A DNA stretch of 64,000 bases from Natronomonas pharaonis DSM 2160 (GCF_000026045.1 NC_007426.1:1612001-1676000), one strand, 5' to 3'; positions 1-8,543 are shown, counted from the stretch's first letter. A program made the numbers and translations. The notes: generated by a model not told the origin, from the letters alone.

Positions 1-153
1 TTCGTCTCGGGAACCCGACCGGACAGCCATCTCTCTGGGGGGCGAAACAAACCCGACGAGGACGGCCGACACGCGGGCTGACAGCCGCAGAGGAACCTGT
101 CCGTGAATGGCAAAGACGAACCGCTTTTGAACGGTGGTCGGTTACGAGAGAGT

Positions 154-885
154 ATGCAACTGCTCGTCGTCGGCGCCGGCGAGATGGGGCAGTGGTTTGC
201 CCGTCACAGCGGCGCCGACGCTGTCGCGTTCGCCGACCGCGATTCCGACACCGCACGGCGAGCCGCAGCTGGACTGAATGACGCTCAGGCGGTACCGCTC
301 GACACCGACGAGCGGTTCGACGTTGTCTGTATAGCGGTACCGATGTCGGCGGTGGCGGACGCGGTCGCGGCACACGCTGGGAAGGCAACAGCAGCCGTCG
401 TCGATGTCGCCGGTGAGATGCGCGATTCGGTCGCGGCCCTCCGGAAACACGCTCCCGACCGCGAGCGAGCCAGCTTCCATCCGCTGTTTTCGGCTTCGAA
501 CGCTCCCGGTAACCTCCCGGTCGTCGTCGACGCCGAGGGACCGACCGTCGCGGCCCTCCGGGCGGCGCTTTCTGCGGCCGGCAATGAGGTCTTCGAGACA
601 ACGCCGGAAGAACACGACCGGGCGATGGAAACCGTACAAGCGCAGGCCCACACAGCCGTGCTAGCCTATGCGCTCGCGGCGGACGATGTCGATAGCCGGT
701 TTCACACAGCACTTTCGGAGCCGCTGGAAGCGCTTGTCGATGATGTCGTCGGTAACACGCCCGAGGTGTATGCCGAGATACAGTCCCGCTTCGATGGTAG
801 CGATGCCGTCGCGGAGGCGGCACAACGGCTGGCCGACGCCGATGCGTCCGAGTTTGCCGACCTCTACGAGGAGGCGGGTCGATGA
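154..885 (+). CDS. tyrA: Prephenate dehydrogenase (TyrA)
   Basis: This enzyme would oxidise and decarboxylate prephenate to 4-hydroxyphenylpyruvate with NAD(P) in tyrosine biosynthesis. The protein opens with a Rossmann beta strand and a GAGEMG dinucleotide-binding loop within the first 15 residues. A VVDVAGEMR segment and an SFHPLFS segment follow, the latter resembling the family's conserved substrate-site HP pair. The reading frame is open from 103, but the ATG at 154 places the Rossmann strand at the N-terminus as in the family, so I chose it; the product is 243 aa. No chorismate mutase or ACT domain is fused to it. It overlaps the next gene by 4 bases (ATGA), which implies translational coupling. 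The family call is firm; the cofactor preference is not visible. Confidence 0.85.
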   Translation: MQLLVVGAGEMGQWFARHSGADAVAFADRDSDTARRAAAGLNDAQAVPLDTDERFDVVCIAVPMSAVADAVAAHAGKATAAVVDVAGEMRDSVAALRKHAPDRERASFHPLFSASNAPGNLPVVVDAEGPTVAALRAALSAAGNEVFETTPEEHDRAMETVQAQAHTAVLAYALAADDVDSRFHTALSEPLEALVDDVVGNTPEVYAEIQSRFDGSDAVAEAAQRLADADASEFADLYEEAGR

Positions 886-2309
886 CCGACACTGAAGCCG
901 TACTCGACACGGCGCGTTATCTCCGCGAAGTCCGGCCGATCGACCCCGAAGAGATATACGAGTACGTCGACGGCCAGCCACATCCGGCCGTCGTTCGGCA
1001 GACGCTTCGCGAACACGCCTTCGAACTCGGGCTCAAAGAACGCGAGGACGGCGCGTTCGTCCCGGTTGAGGACGGGACGGTCCACCCCGATTTCACCGGT
1101 GTTGAGCGGTTCCCAGAACAGTACGCCAGACAACTTGAATCGCTGCTTGTCGACCGCTACGGCGCTGGCTGGCCCGACAGCGACGCTGGCGACCGCCTGC
1201 GAGAGCACATTGACCAGCTGAAGGTTGACTACTTTGCCGACGCTGATGTGACATACGACGAGGAGACGGCGCTGGCCTACGCGCTGTACCATCTACCGGA
1301 CTACTACGCTGCAATCCAGTATGTCCTCGATGACCTCGGCTCGGCGGGACTGCTCGGCCGACGGCTTCGCGTGCTCGATGTCGGGGCCGGCACCGGCGGA
1401 CCGATGCTCGGCATTCACGAGTACCTCCCCGAGGAGACGCTCGTCGACTACGACGCCGTCGAACCGAGCGCCGCTGCCGATGTCTTCGAGCAGATGGCCT
1501 CGGAGACGCGCCGAGGGTTTGAGCCAACCCTCTACCGTGAGACCGCCGAATCCTTCTCGCCGGACGGCGACTACGACCTCATCGTTTTTGCGAACGTGCT
1601 CTCGGAGCTTTCGCAGCCGGCTGCTGTCTTCGAGCGGTATCTCGACCACCTCGCCGACGATGGGACGGTAGTCGCCGTCTCACCGGCAGAGGAGCGGACT
1701 GCGACCCGGCTGCGGGACATCGAACGTGAGGTACTCGACCGCCGGCCGGACGCGACCGTCTACGCACCGACAATTCGGCTGTGGCCCGACGAGTCACCGT
1801 CGGACCGTGGGTGGACGTTCACCCGGCAGGCTGACATCGAACCGCCAGCCTTCCAGACGCGGCTGGACGCAGCCGCGGCCGACGATGCTGCGGCGGACGG
1901 CATCGCCGCCGGCGGCGACGGGACCTACACCAAGACCACCGTACAGTACGCGTACCTCCTGTTGCGGACCGACGGCAGGCGCGCCATCGAGTATACGCCG
2001 GACCCCGACACGGTGGCAAAGATGGCGGATATGGACGCCCACGTCACCGACCGCATCGACCTCGCGGCGCTGAAGCTGTCGCCTGACCTCTCGTCGGACG
2101 GCAACCCACTGTACAAGATTAGCGACGGCAGCGAAGCGGTCGACCACTACGCCGTGCTGACTCGGGAATCGTCGCTCAACAGGGAGCTACCTGCGGCTCC
2201 CTACGGCTCGCTGCTCCGATTTGAGAACGTTTTGGTGCTGTGGAACGACGACGAGGACGCCTACAACCTCGTGGTCGACGACGAGACAGTCGTCGACCGG
2301 CTCGCCTGA
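882..2309 (+). CDS. Rsm22-family methyltransferase-like ribosome assembly protein
   Basis: This is a class I SAM methyltransferase-fold protein of 475 aa. Motif I is VLDVGAGTGG at about residue 165, a VEPS acidic strand end follows, and FANVLSELS sits in the motif IV position. An ALAYALYHLPDYYAAIQ helix just before motif I matches the Rsm22/METTL17 family of small-ribosomal-subunit assembly factors. Members of that family usually carry a cysteine-rich CPH..CPL stretch that binds an iron-sulfur cluster. The equivalent stretch here reads RLWPDESPSDRGW, and the whole protein contains no cysteine. It is translationally coupled to tyrA, which probably reflects co-expression rather than a shared pathway. 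A role in 16S rRNA or small-subunit maturation is inferred from the family. Confidence 0.7.
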   Translation: MTDTEAVLDTARYLREVRPIDPEEIYEYVDGQPHPAVVRQTLREHAFELGLKEREDGAFVPVEDGTVHPDFTGVERFPEQYARQLESLLVDRYGAGWPDSDAGDRLREHIDQLKVDYFADADVTYDEETALAYALYHLPDYYAAIQYVLDDLGSAGLLGRRLRVLDVGAGTGGPMLGIHEYLPEETLVDYDAVEPSAAADVFEQMASETRRGFEPTLYRETAESFSPDGDYDLIVFANVLSELSQPAAVFERYLDHLADDGTVVAVSPAEERTATRLRDIEREVLDRRPDATVYAPTIRLWPDESPSDRGWTFTRQADIEPPAFQTRLDAAAADDAAADGIAAGGDGTYTKTTVQYAYLLLRTDGRRAIEYTPDPDTVAKMADMDAHVTDRIDLAALKLSPDLSSDGNPLYKISDGSEAVDHYAVLTRESSLNRELPAAPYGSLLRFENVLVLWNDDEDAYNLVVDDETVVDRLA

Positions 2310-2382
2310 ACTTTCGCTCCCGACACCGAATAACAGCACGGCCGTCGCGAGGCTTTAGTCGCTTGCCATCGAACGACTGTTC

Positions 2383-2862
2383 GTGGTGTACATCACCCGC
2401 GGACTGCTGGCGGCGCTGTGTGAACTCGCGGCCGAGCGTGACCCGCGGTCGGTCACCGTCGCGCTAACCGTGACGCCGGCGTCGGAGCTCGCCCCCGCCG
2501 GCCCAGCGGCCGACGACGGGTCGGCGACTGTACCCGCCCGCCGCAACGACGTCGACCTCTCGGCGCTCCAGCCCGACGCCGATGTTTTCACCGATATGTA
2601 CTTGCCAGATACCGGCGGGTCCGTCACGGCGGTGTTCGGCATGGACCTGTCGACGCCCGGCTCAGCCGGCCGGTTCATCTCACATCCGGAGGGGCCATTC
2701 GGTCTGACGAAGGCAGACGACCTCCACGAGGTCGTCTTCATCGCGGTGCCGCCCTATGACCGAGACGCCGTCGCCGCCTTCGACCGGCGCGGCAACGTAC
2801 TGACTGTCACTGTTGTCAAAGCGGTGCCGCCGGAAGGGTCGGTGGAGCCGCTCGATACATAG
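2383..2862 (+). CDS. JAMM/MPN-like protein lacking zinc ligands
   Basis: This is a 159-aa protein with a GTG start (a second GTG follows directly). By eye its architecture follows archaeal JAMM/MPN isopeptidases: an N-terminal ITRGLLAALCELA helix, then a strand, then a loop FISHPEGPFGLTKADD, and a late PPYDRDAVAAFDRRGN block resembling the family's 'YDxDxWxxYDxxG' ending. The metal-binding pattern H-x-H-x7-S-x2-D aligns as I99-S-H101-x7-T109-x2-D112. The second His and the Asp are kept, the first His is Ile, and the upstream catalytic Glu position reads Ser. If the alignment is right, this is a non-catalytic MPN domain. It follows the Rsm22-like gene by 73 bases. The alternative is an unrelated haloarchaeal family. 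Confidence 0.5.
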   Translation: MVYITRGLLAALCELAAERDPRSVTVALTVTPASELAPAGPAADDGSATVPARRNDVDLSALQPDADVFTDMYLPDTGGSVTAVFGMDLSTPGSAGRFISHPEGPFGLTKADDLHEVVFIAVPPYDRDAVAAFDRRGNVLTVTVVKAVPPEGSVEPLDT

Positions 2863-2910
2863 GTCGCCCCGAGTCGGGAGCCTTTAGGCCCCTGTGGAAC
2901 GTACCGACTC

Positions 2911-3243
2911 ATGATGGGAGTCCGGCCGCCACAGGCAAACGACGACGAGGAGCCCGAAATAATCGCGTTCGGTATCGCCGCACTCGACGAGTACCTCGAG
3001 CAGGGCAACGTGACGTTTCCGGCCACTGACGAGGAGCTCCGCCGAGCGCTCGGCGACCCCGACATTCCTTATGACGCAAAGGGACACACGATTTCTTTTG
3101 GGTCCGCGCTCGAACGGGCCGGCCGAGAGCGGTTCGAGAACCGCCAACAGTTCATGAACGCACTGCATCCGGTCTTTGAGGCCGAGCGGGAACGGACGAA
3201 CAACAGCTTCGTCGGACGCGTGCGCTCGCTGCTGCCGTTCTGA
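2911..3243 (+). CDS. Small conserved haloarchaeal protein (DUF5789-like)
   Basis: This is an acidic soluble protein of about 110 aa; the ATG three bases downstream could equally be the start. The central part reads FPATDEELRRALGDPDIPY and is followed by a short strand, a helix with an ENRQQFMNAL motif, and a basic tail ending in RVRSLLPF. The order of a short 'FP/YP' element, a charged helix, a 'GD' turn and an 'F-x2-x2-F' helix resembles the DUF5789 group of small haloarchaeal proteins. There is no signal peptide, membrane segment or metal motif. The function is unknown. It lies 48 bases after the JAMM-like gene on the same strand and converges with aglJ. Confidence 0.55.
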   Translation: MMGVRPPQANDDEEPEIIAFGIAALDEYLEQGNVTFPATDEELRRALGDPDIPYDAKGHTISFGSALERAGRERFENRQQFMNALHPVFEAERERTNNSFVGRVRSLLPF

Positions 3244-3282
3244 CCCGAATAGGGTGGCCGAGTCGATGCGTCACGCCCGCTA

Positions 3283-4227
3283 TTACTCGTCGTTTTGTTC
3301 TTCGAGTTGGTCGGCGATATCGTCGAGCCGGCGGGTTTGCTCTCGGTGTATTGAGACGATAATGTCGGAAAGCACCCCGAACATCAGCAGTTGGACCGAC
3401 AGCAACACCAGAAACGCTGCCAAAAGCGCCAAGACCTCATGCGAAACGCCGGCAGTCAGATACCGGTAGCCCACAAACGCTCCCAGTGCCACACCACCGG
3501 CGGTCCCGACAGCCGCCACGCTCCCGAAATAAAAAATCGGATTGTTCATCCGCGCAAGCCGGTACAGCGTCAGCAGAATGCGGCCGCCGTCCTTCAGTGG
3601 ATGCAGGTTCGTCTCCGACCCTCCCGGCCGAGCCTCGTACCGAATCGGCACGACCGCAGTCGAAACCCCGCGACGGACGCACTCGACGGCCAACTCGGTC
3701 TCGATGCCGAACCCGTCAGCCGAGAGCTTCGACCGCTCGAACGATTGGGTCGTAAACGCCCGGTATCCCGACAGAATGTCCTGTAAGTCACGCCCGTGAA
3801 TCGTTGCAAACAGGCGATTGATGAGGCGGTTACCGACAGCGTTCAACCGCGTCATCGCCCCCGCCTCCATGTCGGCAAACCGGTCGCCGATGACATGCTC
3901 GGCCCGCCCCGCAAACAGCGGCGTGAGCATTTTGTCAGCGTCTTCCGGCCGATACGTGCCATCGCCGTCGGCCATCAACACGTACGGTTGGTCAATCTGT
4001 TCGACACCTTCCCGGACTGCCTGTCCCTTTCCGCTGCCCGACTGCGTGATGACGCGGGCCCCGTGCTCGCGGGCGATGGCCCGCGTTCCATCCGTCGAGT
4101 CACCGTCAACGACAAGTACGTGCTCGAAGCCGTGGTCGTAGAAGCCACCGACGACGTCACCGATTGTCTCGGACTCATTGAGCGTCGGTAACAGCACGCA
4201 CACGTCTGTCCGGTCTGGCATTCTCAT
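3283..4227 (-). CDS. aglJ: S-layer N-glycosylation dolichol-phosphate glycosyltransferase AglJ
   Basis: This GT2-family transferase would add the first hexose to dolichol phosphate in the haloarchaeal N-glycosylation pathway. Residues 1-210 form the catalytic domain, with LLPTLNESETIGDV at the start, the nucleotide-binding VVDGDSTDG turn, and MADGDGTY carrying the metal-binding DxD. The DRFADM and LSGYRAF motifs are those of Dpm1/AglJ proteins. Two hydrophobic helices near the C-terminus (about residues 230-290) anchor it in the membrane, and a charged SIHREQTRR tail follows, as in Haloferax AglJ. ATG codons at 4227 and 4221 are both plausible starts; an upstream ATG at 4299 would add a basic extension not seen in the family. 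It is the last gene of a minus-strand run after coaD. Confidence 0.85.
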   Translation of the reverse strand: MRMPDRTDVCVLLPTLNESETIGDVVGGFYDHGFEHVLVVDGDSTDGTRAIAREHGARVITQSGSGKGQAVREGVEQIDQPYVLMADGDGTYRPEDADKMLTPLFAGRAEHVIGDRFADMEAGAMTRLNAVGNRLINRLFATIHGRDLQDILSGYRAFTTQSFERSKLSADGFGIETELAVECVRRGVSTAVVPIRYEARPGGSETNLHPLKDGGRILLTLYRLARMNNPIFYFGSVAAVGTAGGVALGAFVGYRYLTAGVSHEVLALLAAFLVLLSVQLLMFGVLSDIIVSIHREQTRRLDDIADQLEEQNDE

Positions 4228-4337
4228 CGACTCTCCAACCCGACCCGCAAAAATACCACGGGTTCTGACAGCGGGCACAGACGCTCGCTCGGCCGCCATA
4301 CTGCGGTCGCCCGGTCGGCCGCCCGGTTTTGACCGAG

Positions 4338-4829
4338 CTAGTCCTTCGCCGGAGGGCGGCCGTCGGACTCCGGCGTGAGATTGCCATGCTCGTCGATTTC
4401 ACCCGCGACGATGCGGGTCGAGGAGATGATGTCGCCGTCCTCAGCGTAGCGGTGGTCGACGACCTCGATATCGAGCGGCTCCAGACCCTTTTCTATCCGC
4501 TCTTCGTTCACGAGTTCGCCGCCGTCCTTCGTTTCGGGGGAGACGATTAGCGCGTCAAACCCCGGTTCGGTTGCGATGCCGGTCGGCTCTGTCAGCTCTC
4601 GGACTTCGAACTCGCGGCCGTAGTCGTCCGCAAGCGTTTCCAGTTCGGCTTCAAGGTCATCCTTCCGCTCGTCGTAGGAGCGGACATGGCGGTCGACGCT
4701 GCGTGTCTTGGGGGCGAGCTCGTCGCTCGTCAGCCCGACGGTGACGTCGCCGAGTTCGAACGCGCGTTCGAAAAGCGCCCGGTGCCCGTCGTGCACCGGG
4801 TCAAACGTCCCGCCCAGTACGACCTTCAT
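4338..4829 (-). CDS. coaD: Phosphopantetheine adenylyltransferase, archaeal type (CoaD)
   Basis: This enzyme would transfer AMP from ATP to 4'-phosphopantetheine to give dephospho-CoA, the penultimate step of CoA synthesis. The 163-aa protein starts with GGTFDPVHDGH, the nucleotidyltransferase HxGH motif, and carries VGLTSDE and an IISSTRI motif near the C-terminus, matching the ISSTxR ATP-phosphate loop. The size and lack of extra domains match archaeal PPAT (COG1019) rather than bacterial CoaD. It sits between the helix-turn-helix gene (72-base gap) and aglJ (110-base gap) on the same strand. The function is well supported by the motifs. Confidence 0.9.
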   Translation of the reverse strand: MKVVLGGTFDPVHDGHRALFERAFELGDVTVGLTSDELAPKTRSVDRHVRSYDERKDDLEAELETLADDYGREFEVRELTEPTGIATEPGFDALIVSPETKDGGELVNEERIEKGLEPLDIEVVDHRYAEDGDIISSTRIVAGEIDEHGNLTPESDGRPPAKD

Positions 4830-4901
4830 AGAGGCCGAAAGTACGGCCCCGGTTTAGCTTCTGCGATGCGGTTCCGGGAAACAACCCGGATGTGAGCCGA
4901 C

Positions 4902-5390
4902 TCAGGGGTCGTCGCGCTCGACGGTAATCGTCACCGGCTCGGTGTCGTCGTCTTCACAGACGCCCAGATGCGAATCGAGGTTGAAAACGGTGTTCAGCTC
5001 GTCTTGAATCTCGCCGACAGCGTCGCCGACGAGCTCGCTCGGTGCCATGGCGGTGTACTCGTATGGATTGTTGCCAGCCCCATCGGCGTCGCGCTTCTGC
5101 CGTTCGAGCCGTCCTTCCTCGTGGAGCCCTGCCAGCGCCTCGCGAACGGTGCTCGGGTACAGGCCGGTCCCTTCGGCGATTTCCTCGCTCGTACTCCCCG
5201 GGTTCTGCCGGAGGAACACGTAGATACGCGCCCGTGTCTCCGTATCAAGCACCCACGAGAGCAGATCGACAATGCCGTCGTCGAACTGTTCTGCGGCCCG
5301 TTCGGCTTCCTGCTCGAGCCGGTCTCGGACGCCGTCGCTGTCGCCCGCTGTTGACTCCCCCTCGTCGTCTGACGATTTGTCCGTAGCCAT
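4902..5390 (-). CDS. Winged helix-turn-helix transcriptional regulator
   Basis: This is a 162-aa acidic protein. After a disordered acidic N-terminus of about 45 residues comes a winged helix at about residues 50-110. It has a DTETRARIYVFLRQNPGST helix-strand start, the SEEIAEGTGLYPSTVREAL recognition unit and a wing with EEGRLERQKR. The C-terminal 50 residues are acidic and may be an effector or dimer segment. The layout matches haloarchaeal ArsR/TrmB-like regulators that respond to unknown signals. I chose the ATG at 5390 because an upstream extension would overlap the end of gshA and is not conserved-looking. Its target could be the surrounding gshA/coaD genes, but no operator was recognised. 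Confidence 0.75.
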   Translation of the reverse strand: MATDKSSDDEGESTAGDSDGVRDRLEQEAERAAEQFDDGIVDLLSWVLDTETRARIYVFLRQNPGSTSEEIAEGTGLYPSTVREALAGLHEEGRLERQKRDADGAGNNPYEYTAMAPSELVGDAVGEIQDELNTVFNLDSHLGVCEDDDTEPVTITVERDDP

Positions 5391-5434
5391 GCGTTCGTTC
5401 TCAGCCGGAGACAGGGAATTGGGGGATAAAAACC

Positions 5435-6523
5435 CTATGACGAGTCCCACTCGACCGACAGCGACCCACAGAGGGCATCCATCCCCTCCGATTCCAGCAG
5501 CCGGCGCTGCTTTTCGGCACCGCTTTCAGCCTCGTAGACATCGCGAATCCCCGAAACGCCGAGGCGCTGGCACTCGCTTTCGACGAGCTCTCCGAGCGGG
5601 ACCGACTCCTCCAACGAGCGGTCGAGTAGCTCGGCGTCGTGGCCGTGGCGTAGCGCCCGCCACTTGTTCTCGTCGAGTAGCTCCCGTCGGTGGTTGGCCC
5701 CGGACTCCCCATCCTCGTATCTGGCCGACAGGTCTTCGACGAGCGCCTGTGTGTACTCGACGAACGCGAGCACATGGTCGGGGTCGGCCTGTCCGTCCGG
5801 CGTTCTGACTTCGACGGTTCCGTGCTCGGAGTGGGGCCGGACATCGTACCACAGTTCGCCGCGGTCGTTTATCGACCCGGTTTCGACCATTGTCCGCTCG
5901 AAGGACTGGAACGATTCGAAATCCTCGAAGGCAGTCGGCATGCCGGTGTTCGGCAGTGCCTCGAATATTTTTGCCCGGGCGGACTGCAAGCCCGTATCGA
6001 AGCCGTTCCAGTACGGCGAGTTAGCAGACAGCGCCAACATGACTGGCATGTACCACCGGAGTTCGTTGGCGACCCAGACAGCTTTATCAGCGTCGTCAAC
6101 GCCGACGTGGATGTGCAGTCCGGCGGTGGTGTTTCGATGCTGTGGGTACTGGATGCGGTCCAGTTGTGCGCGGTACCGCGGCTTCTCGGCGTGGTCGAGT
6201 TCGCGCCACTTCGCCGCCGGGTGCAACCCTGCAGCGGCGATGCCGAAGCCGTGGGTCTCAGCGTGACTGACGAGCGCTTTCCGCACCTCGGCGAGTGCGT
6301 CGTCGGCCGCGGAAAGCGAGCCGATGGTCGGCGTCTGAGTCTCGATAACGCATTTGAACAGTTCGTGGTCGAGACGGTCTTTGAGGGGCTCCGGGGGCTC
6401 GTTCTCGTAGACAAGTTCGTCGGTGCCGGCGGTCGGGCGTCCGTACTCGTCGACGACGAAGAACTCCTCTTCGATGCCGAGCGTTCCCGTCCGGTCGAAC
6501 GCCTCACGCGAGCCCAAATCCAT
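5435..6523 (-). CDS. gshA: Glutamate-cysteine ligase, GCS2 type (GshA)
   Basis: This enzyme would ligate L-glutamate and L-cysteine with ATP to gamma-glutamylcysteine, the main low-molecular-weight thiol of haloarchaea, which generally do not go on to glutathione. The 362-aa protein has the GCS2 signature [10 protein letters not shown] close to the start, [14 protein letters not shown] in the middle, NSPYWNG, and [16 protein letters not shown], which together form the substrate and metal sites. The ATG at 6523 puts the GIEEEF motif at the usual distance; the frame is open further upstream. It is the first gene of the minus-strand series gshA, regulator, coaD, aglJ, and lies divergent from the transducer gene at 6721. 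Confidence 0.9.
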   Translation of the reverse strand: MDLGSREAFDRTGTLGIEEEFFVVDEYGRPTAGTDELVYENEPPEPLKDRLDHELFKCVIETQTPTIGSLSAADDALAEVRKALVSHAETHGFGIAAAGLHPAAKWRELDHAEKPRYRAQLDRIQYPQHRNTTAGLHIHVGVDDADKAVWVANELRWYMPVMLALSANSPYWNGFDTGLQSARAKIFEALPNTGMPTAFEDFESFQSFERTMVETGSINDRGELWYDVRPHSEHGTVEVRTPDGQADPDHVLAFVEYTQALVEDLSARYEDGESGANHRRELLDENKWRALRHGHDAELLDRSLEESVPLGELVESECQRLGVSGIRDVYEAESGAEKQRRLLESEGMDALCGSLSVEWDSS

Positions 6524-6720
6524 CGTCGGCTGTTCGCTCCCGGTCGTTAAAACTCCACGGACCTCGGACAGCACTCCCGCTGTCGTCACTGCATACGCCG
6601 GACATCTCCACAAACCGTGATACACCGACACACGCGGTCTCTACGGTACATAAACTCTGTGAACGTTCTCGACGGTGAATCCGTTCAGGCATTGATTTGT
6701 ATCGCGGAAGAACGTCCTGT

Positions 6721-8055
6721 ATGTCATCACAGCCAGCCGAGGGGGAGCCGGACGAAGACGGGCTTCCGTCGTCGCACTTCGAGCTTTCCGAGGAGTTCGA
6801 AGCGTTGGACAGCACGGAAGCGAAGGTTATGCTCCAAGAACGGACGAAGGAGCTGTCGGCAATACAGCGGGCAAACGAGCTGTTCGGGAACGTCGACCAG
6901 CCAGTCGAAGCACTCGCCGAAGAATACGTCACAGAGCTTCCACAGTGGTTTCAGTATCCGTCGGTCACCGAAGCGGAGATTCAGGTCGGCGACCAACTGT
7001 TTCAGTCGTCAGGCTACCAGCCAACCGCACATCCGCTGACGAGCGAAGAAACAACCGACGCCGGAACGACGGTCCGCATCCAGATCGTCTACACAGAAGA
7101 CCGACCGGCGGAAGACGACGGCCCATGGCTCGACGAAGAACAGGAGATGTTAGATACCCTTGACGGGTTCATCCGGAACTACGTCGCTCAACTGGAGACC
7201 AGAACACAGGTCGAGACACAGGTTCAATCGAGCGTTCAGGAGGTCCGACAGACGGCCGACAACATCGCCGAAAGCTCCGAGCAGATAAGCGACTACGCCC
7301 GCCAGCAGGCCGAGTCGATGAACGACGTCGGCAACGAGGTGTCGGGGATGTCGGCAACCATCGAAGAAATCGCATCGACGACCGACGAAGTGGCCGAAAG
7401 CAGTATTCGGGCGGAGAACCTCACCGGCGAAGGCCAAGACGCCGTTACTGATGCGGTCGACGCGATGGAGGCCATCGATGCATCGAGAGCGGAGGTCAGC
7501 GACGACATCCACGACCTCGAGTCGCACGTCGATGAAATCGACGAGGTCGTCGAAATAATCCACGACATCGCCGAGGAGACAAACATCCTCGCGTTGAACG
7601 CCAACATCGAAGCCGCACGTGCTGGCGATGCCGGGTCTGGCTTCGCAGTTGTCGCCGACGAGGTGAAATCGCTCGCCGAGGACTCACAGTCGTACGCGAG
7701 CGACATCGAGACCATCGTCGAACAGGTCAAACAGAAGACAGACGAAAGCGTCTCCAGCCTCGAAACGACGGCACAGCAGGTCGACCGCGGCCTCGAACAG
7801 GTCGAAGAAGCAAAAGACAGACTGTCGGAAATCGCCGACTCGGTCGGCGAGGTGACCGAAGGCGTCCAAGACGTGGCGGCTGCGACCGACGAGCAAGCGA
7901 CATCGTCCGAGGAGGTCGCCAGCATGGTTGACGAGCTCACAGAGCAGGCCGAAGAGATCGCCGACGAAATTGAGTCCATTGCTGCGGCTAACGAAGAGCA
8001 GGTCTCGAAGGTCGAAGAGATAGACGAAGCGGTAGAGCAACTCTCATCACGATAG
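6721..8055 (+). CDS. Soluble halobacterial transducer (methyl-accepting chemotaxis-type)
   Basis: This 444-aa signal transducer has no membrane segments, so it should sense a cytoplasmic input. Residues 20-150 form a GAF-like sensor module of the kind found in haloarchaeal kinases; the segment around [18 protein letters not shown] and [16 protein letters not shown] is typical. From about residue 160 the protein is a long coiled coil. The MCP tip is at about residues 275-320 and contains [20 protein letters not shown] and [15 protein letters not shown], the CheA/CheW contact hairpin. Acidic Glu/Gln-rich pairs in the flanking helices may be methylated. No che genes are in the window. An in-frame ATG at 6697 exists, but MSSQPAEG at 6721 is the more likely start. 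Confidence 0.9.
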   Translation: MSSQPAEGEPDEDGLPSSHFELSEEFEALDSTEAKVMLQERTKELSAIQRANELFGNVDQPVEALAEEYVTELPQWFQYPSVTEAEIQVGDQLFQSSGYQPTAHPLTSEETTDAGTTVRIQIVYTEDRPAEDDGPWLDEEQEMLDTLDGFIRNYVAQLETRTQVETQVQSSVQEVRQTADNIAESSEQISDYARQQAESMNDVGNEVSGMSATIEEIASTTDEVAESSIRAENLTGEGQDAVTDAVDAMEAIDASRAEVSDDIHDLESHVDEIDEVVEIIHDIAEETNILALNANIEAARAGDAGSGFAVVADEVKSLAEDSQSYASDIETIVEQVKQKTDESVSSLETTAQQVDRGLEQVEEAKDRLSEIADSVGEVTEGVQDVAAATDEQATSSEEVASMVDELTEQAEEIADEIESIAAANEEQVSKVEEIDEAVEQLSSR

Positions 8056-8362
8056 CTGGACGTGGGGTACGGCTCCTACAAAATATAGCAGGTGGTTCAA
8101 CCCCAACTTGCGGTTCGGCGGCGCCATAGTCGCTGTATCAGAAGCCACCGGTGAGACATCCGGCCGTTCGAGTCCAGCCGCGTCCCCGATGAAGTTGTGG
8201 CCACTGATATCATTTTATAGACACGGCGTGATGTCTCGGTAACCACCATACGGTGAGGGTACCGCACCGCTCCGGGGTTCAAATAATTGCTTGAAATCTT
8301 GCGATGATTTTCAGCGAACCCGTCGCTGTCTTGCTGTTTTGGGGAGTCACGAAGCAGTTGTA
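8056..8362. other. Intergenic region without a recognised gene
   Basis: This 307-base stretch lies between the transducer gene and the 3' end of tRNA-Trp, which is transcribed toward it. I see no coding frame of quality. It contains tRNA-like scraps: a GTTCGAGTCC T-loop-like string near 8170 and a GGGGTTCAAAT string near 8276. It also contains a weak box C/D-like arrangement (GATGA ... CTGA) around 8188-8210. None forms a complete structure that I can fold by eye. Confidence 0.5.
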
Positions 8363-8543
8363 TGGGGACGGAGGGATTTGAACCCCCGATCGACTGATAT
8401 CTCCGGTATGCGCCTCGGTCCTCCAGAGGGTCGTCAACGCGGAAGCGGTGATCAGCCGTCCGCTCGGTATATCAGTCTGGAGTCTCGTCACCGGGCGCGT
8501 GGCCTCTGGAGTCAGTCGCCATGCCTGGCTTGGCCACGTCCCC
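8363..8543 (-). tRNA. tRNA-Trp (anticodon CCA) with intron
   Basis: The minus strand gives a complete tRNA. The acceptor arms GGGGACG (8543-8537) and CGTCCCC (8370-8364) pair fully. The D stem is GCCA/TGGC, the anticodon stem ACTGA/TCAGT, the loop C-U-CCA-G-A, and the T arm GGGGG-TTCAAAT-CCCTC. The discriminator is A at 8363 and CCA is not encoded. The 5' exon is 8543-8506 (38 nt) and the 3' exon 8398-8363 (36 nt). A 107-nt intron sits between positions 37 and 38, the canonical archaeal site recognised by the splicing endonuclease as a bulge-helix-bulge. Haloarchaeal tRNA-Trp is known to carry such an intron. A TTTACGG element about 30 bases upstream (8570-8576) may be its promoter. Confidence 0.95.
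8399..8505 (-). ncRNA. tRNA-Trp intron acting as box C/D guide RNA
   Basis: Read on the minus strand, the intron holds box C GUGACGA (8491-8485), D' CCGA (8467-8464), C' UUGACGA (8437-8431) and D CCGA (8418-8415). The guide before D' (8477-8469) is the exact complement of the 3' splice region including A38 and U39. The base five positions upstream of D' pairs with U39. The guide before D (8429-8421) complements the anticodon loop, and the base five positions upstream of D pairs with C34. C34 and U39 are the two sites known to be 2'-O-methylated by this intron in Haloferax volcanii. Both box pairs differ from the consensus RUGAUGA/CUGA at the same two matching positions. Confidence 0.85.

Noticed and set aside
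8056-8200. A possible second tRNA or tRNA pseudogene next to tRNA-Trp (GGACGTG at 8059 can pair with CGCGTCC near 8185, and a GTTCGAGTCC string lies between).
   Set aside because: The flanks of the T-loop-like string (GGCCG and CCAGC) do not pair, and no D arm or anticodon stem forms, so a tRNA is not supported.
8185-8240. A stand-alone box C/D sRNA (GATGA ... CTGA ... GTGATGT).
   Set aside because: The first box lacks the RUGAUGA form, no final D box was found at the right spacing, and no target could be proposed.
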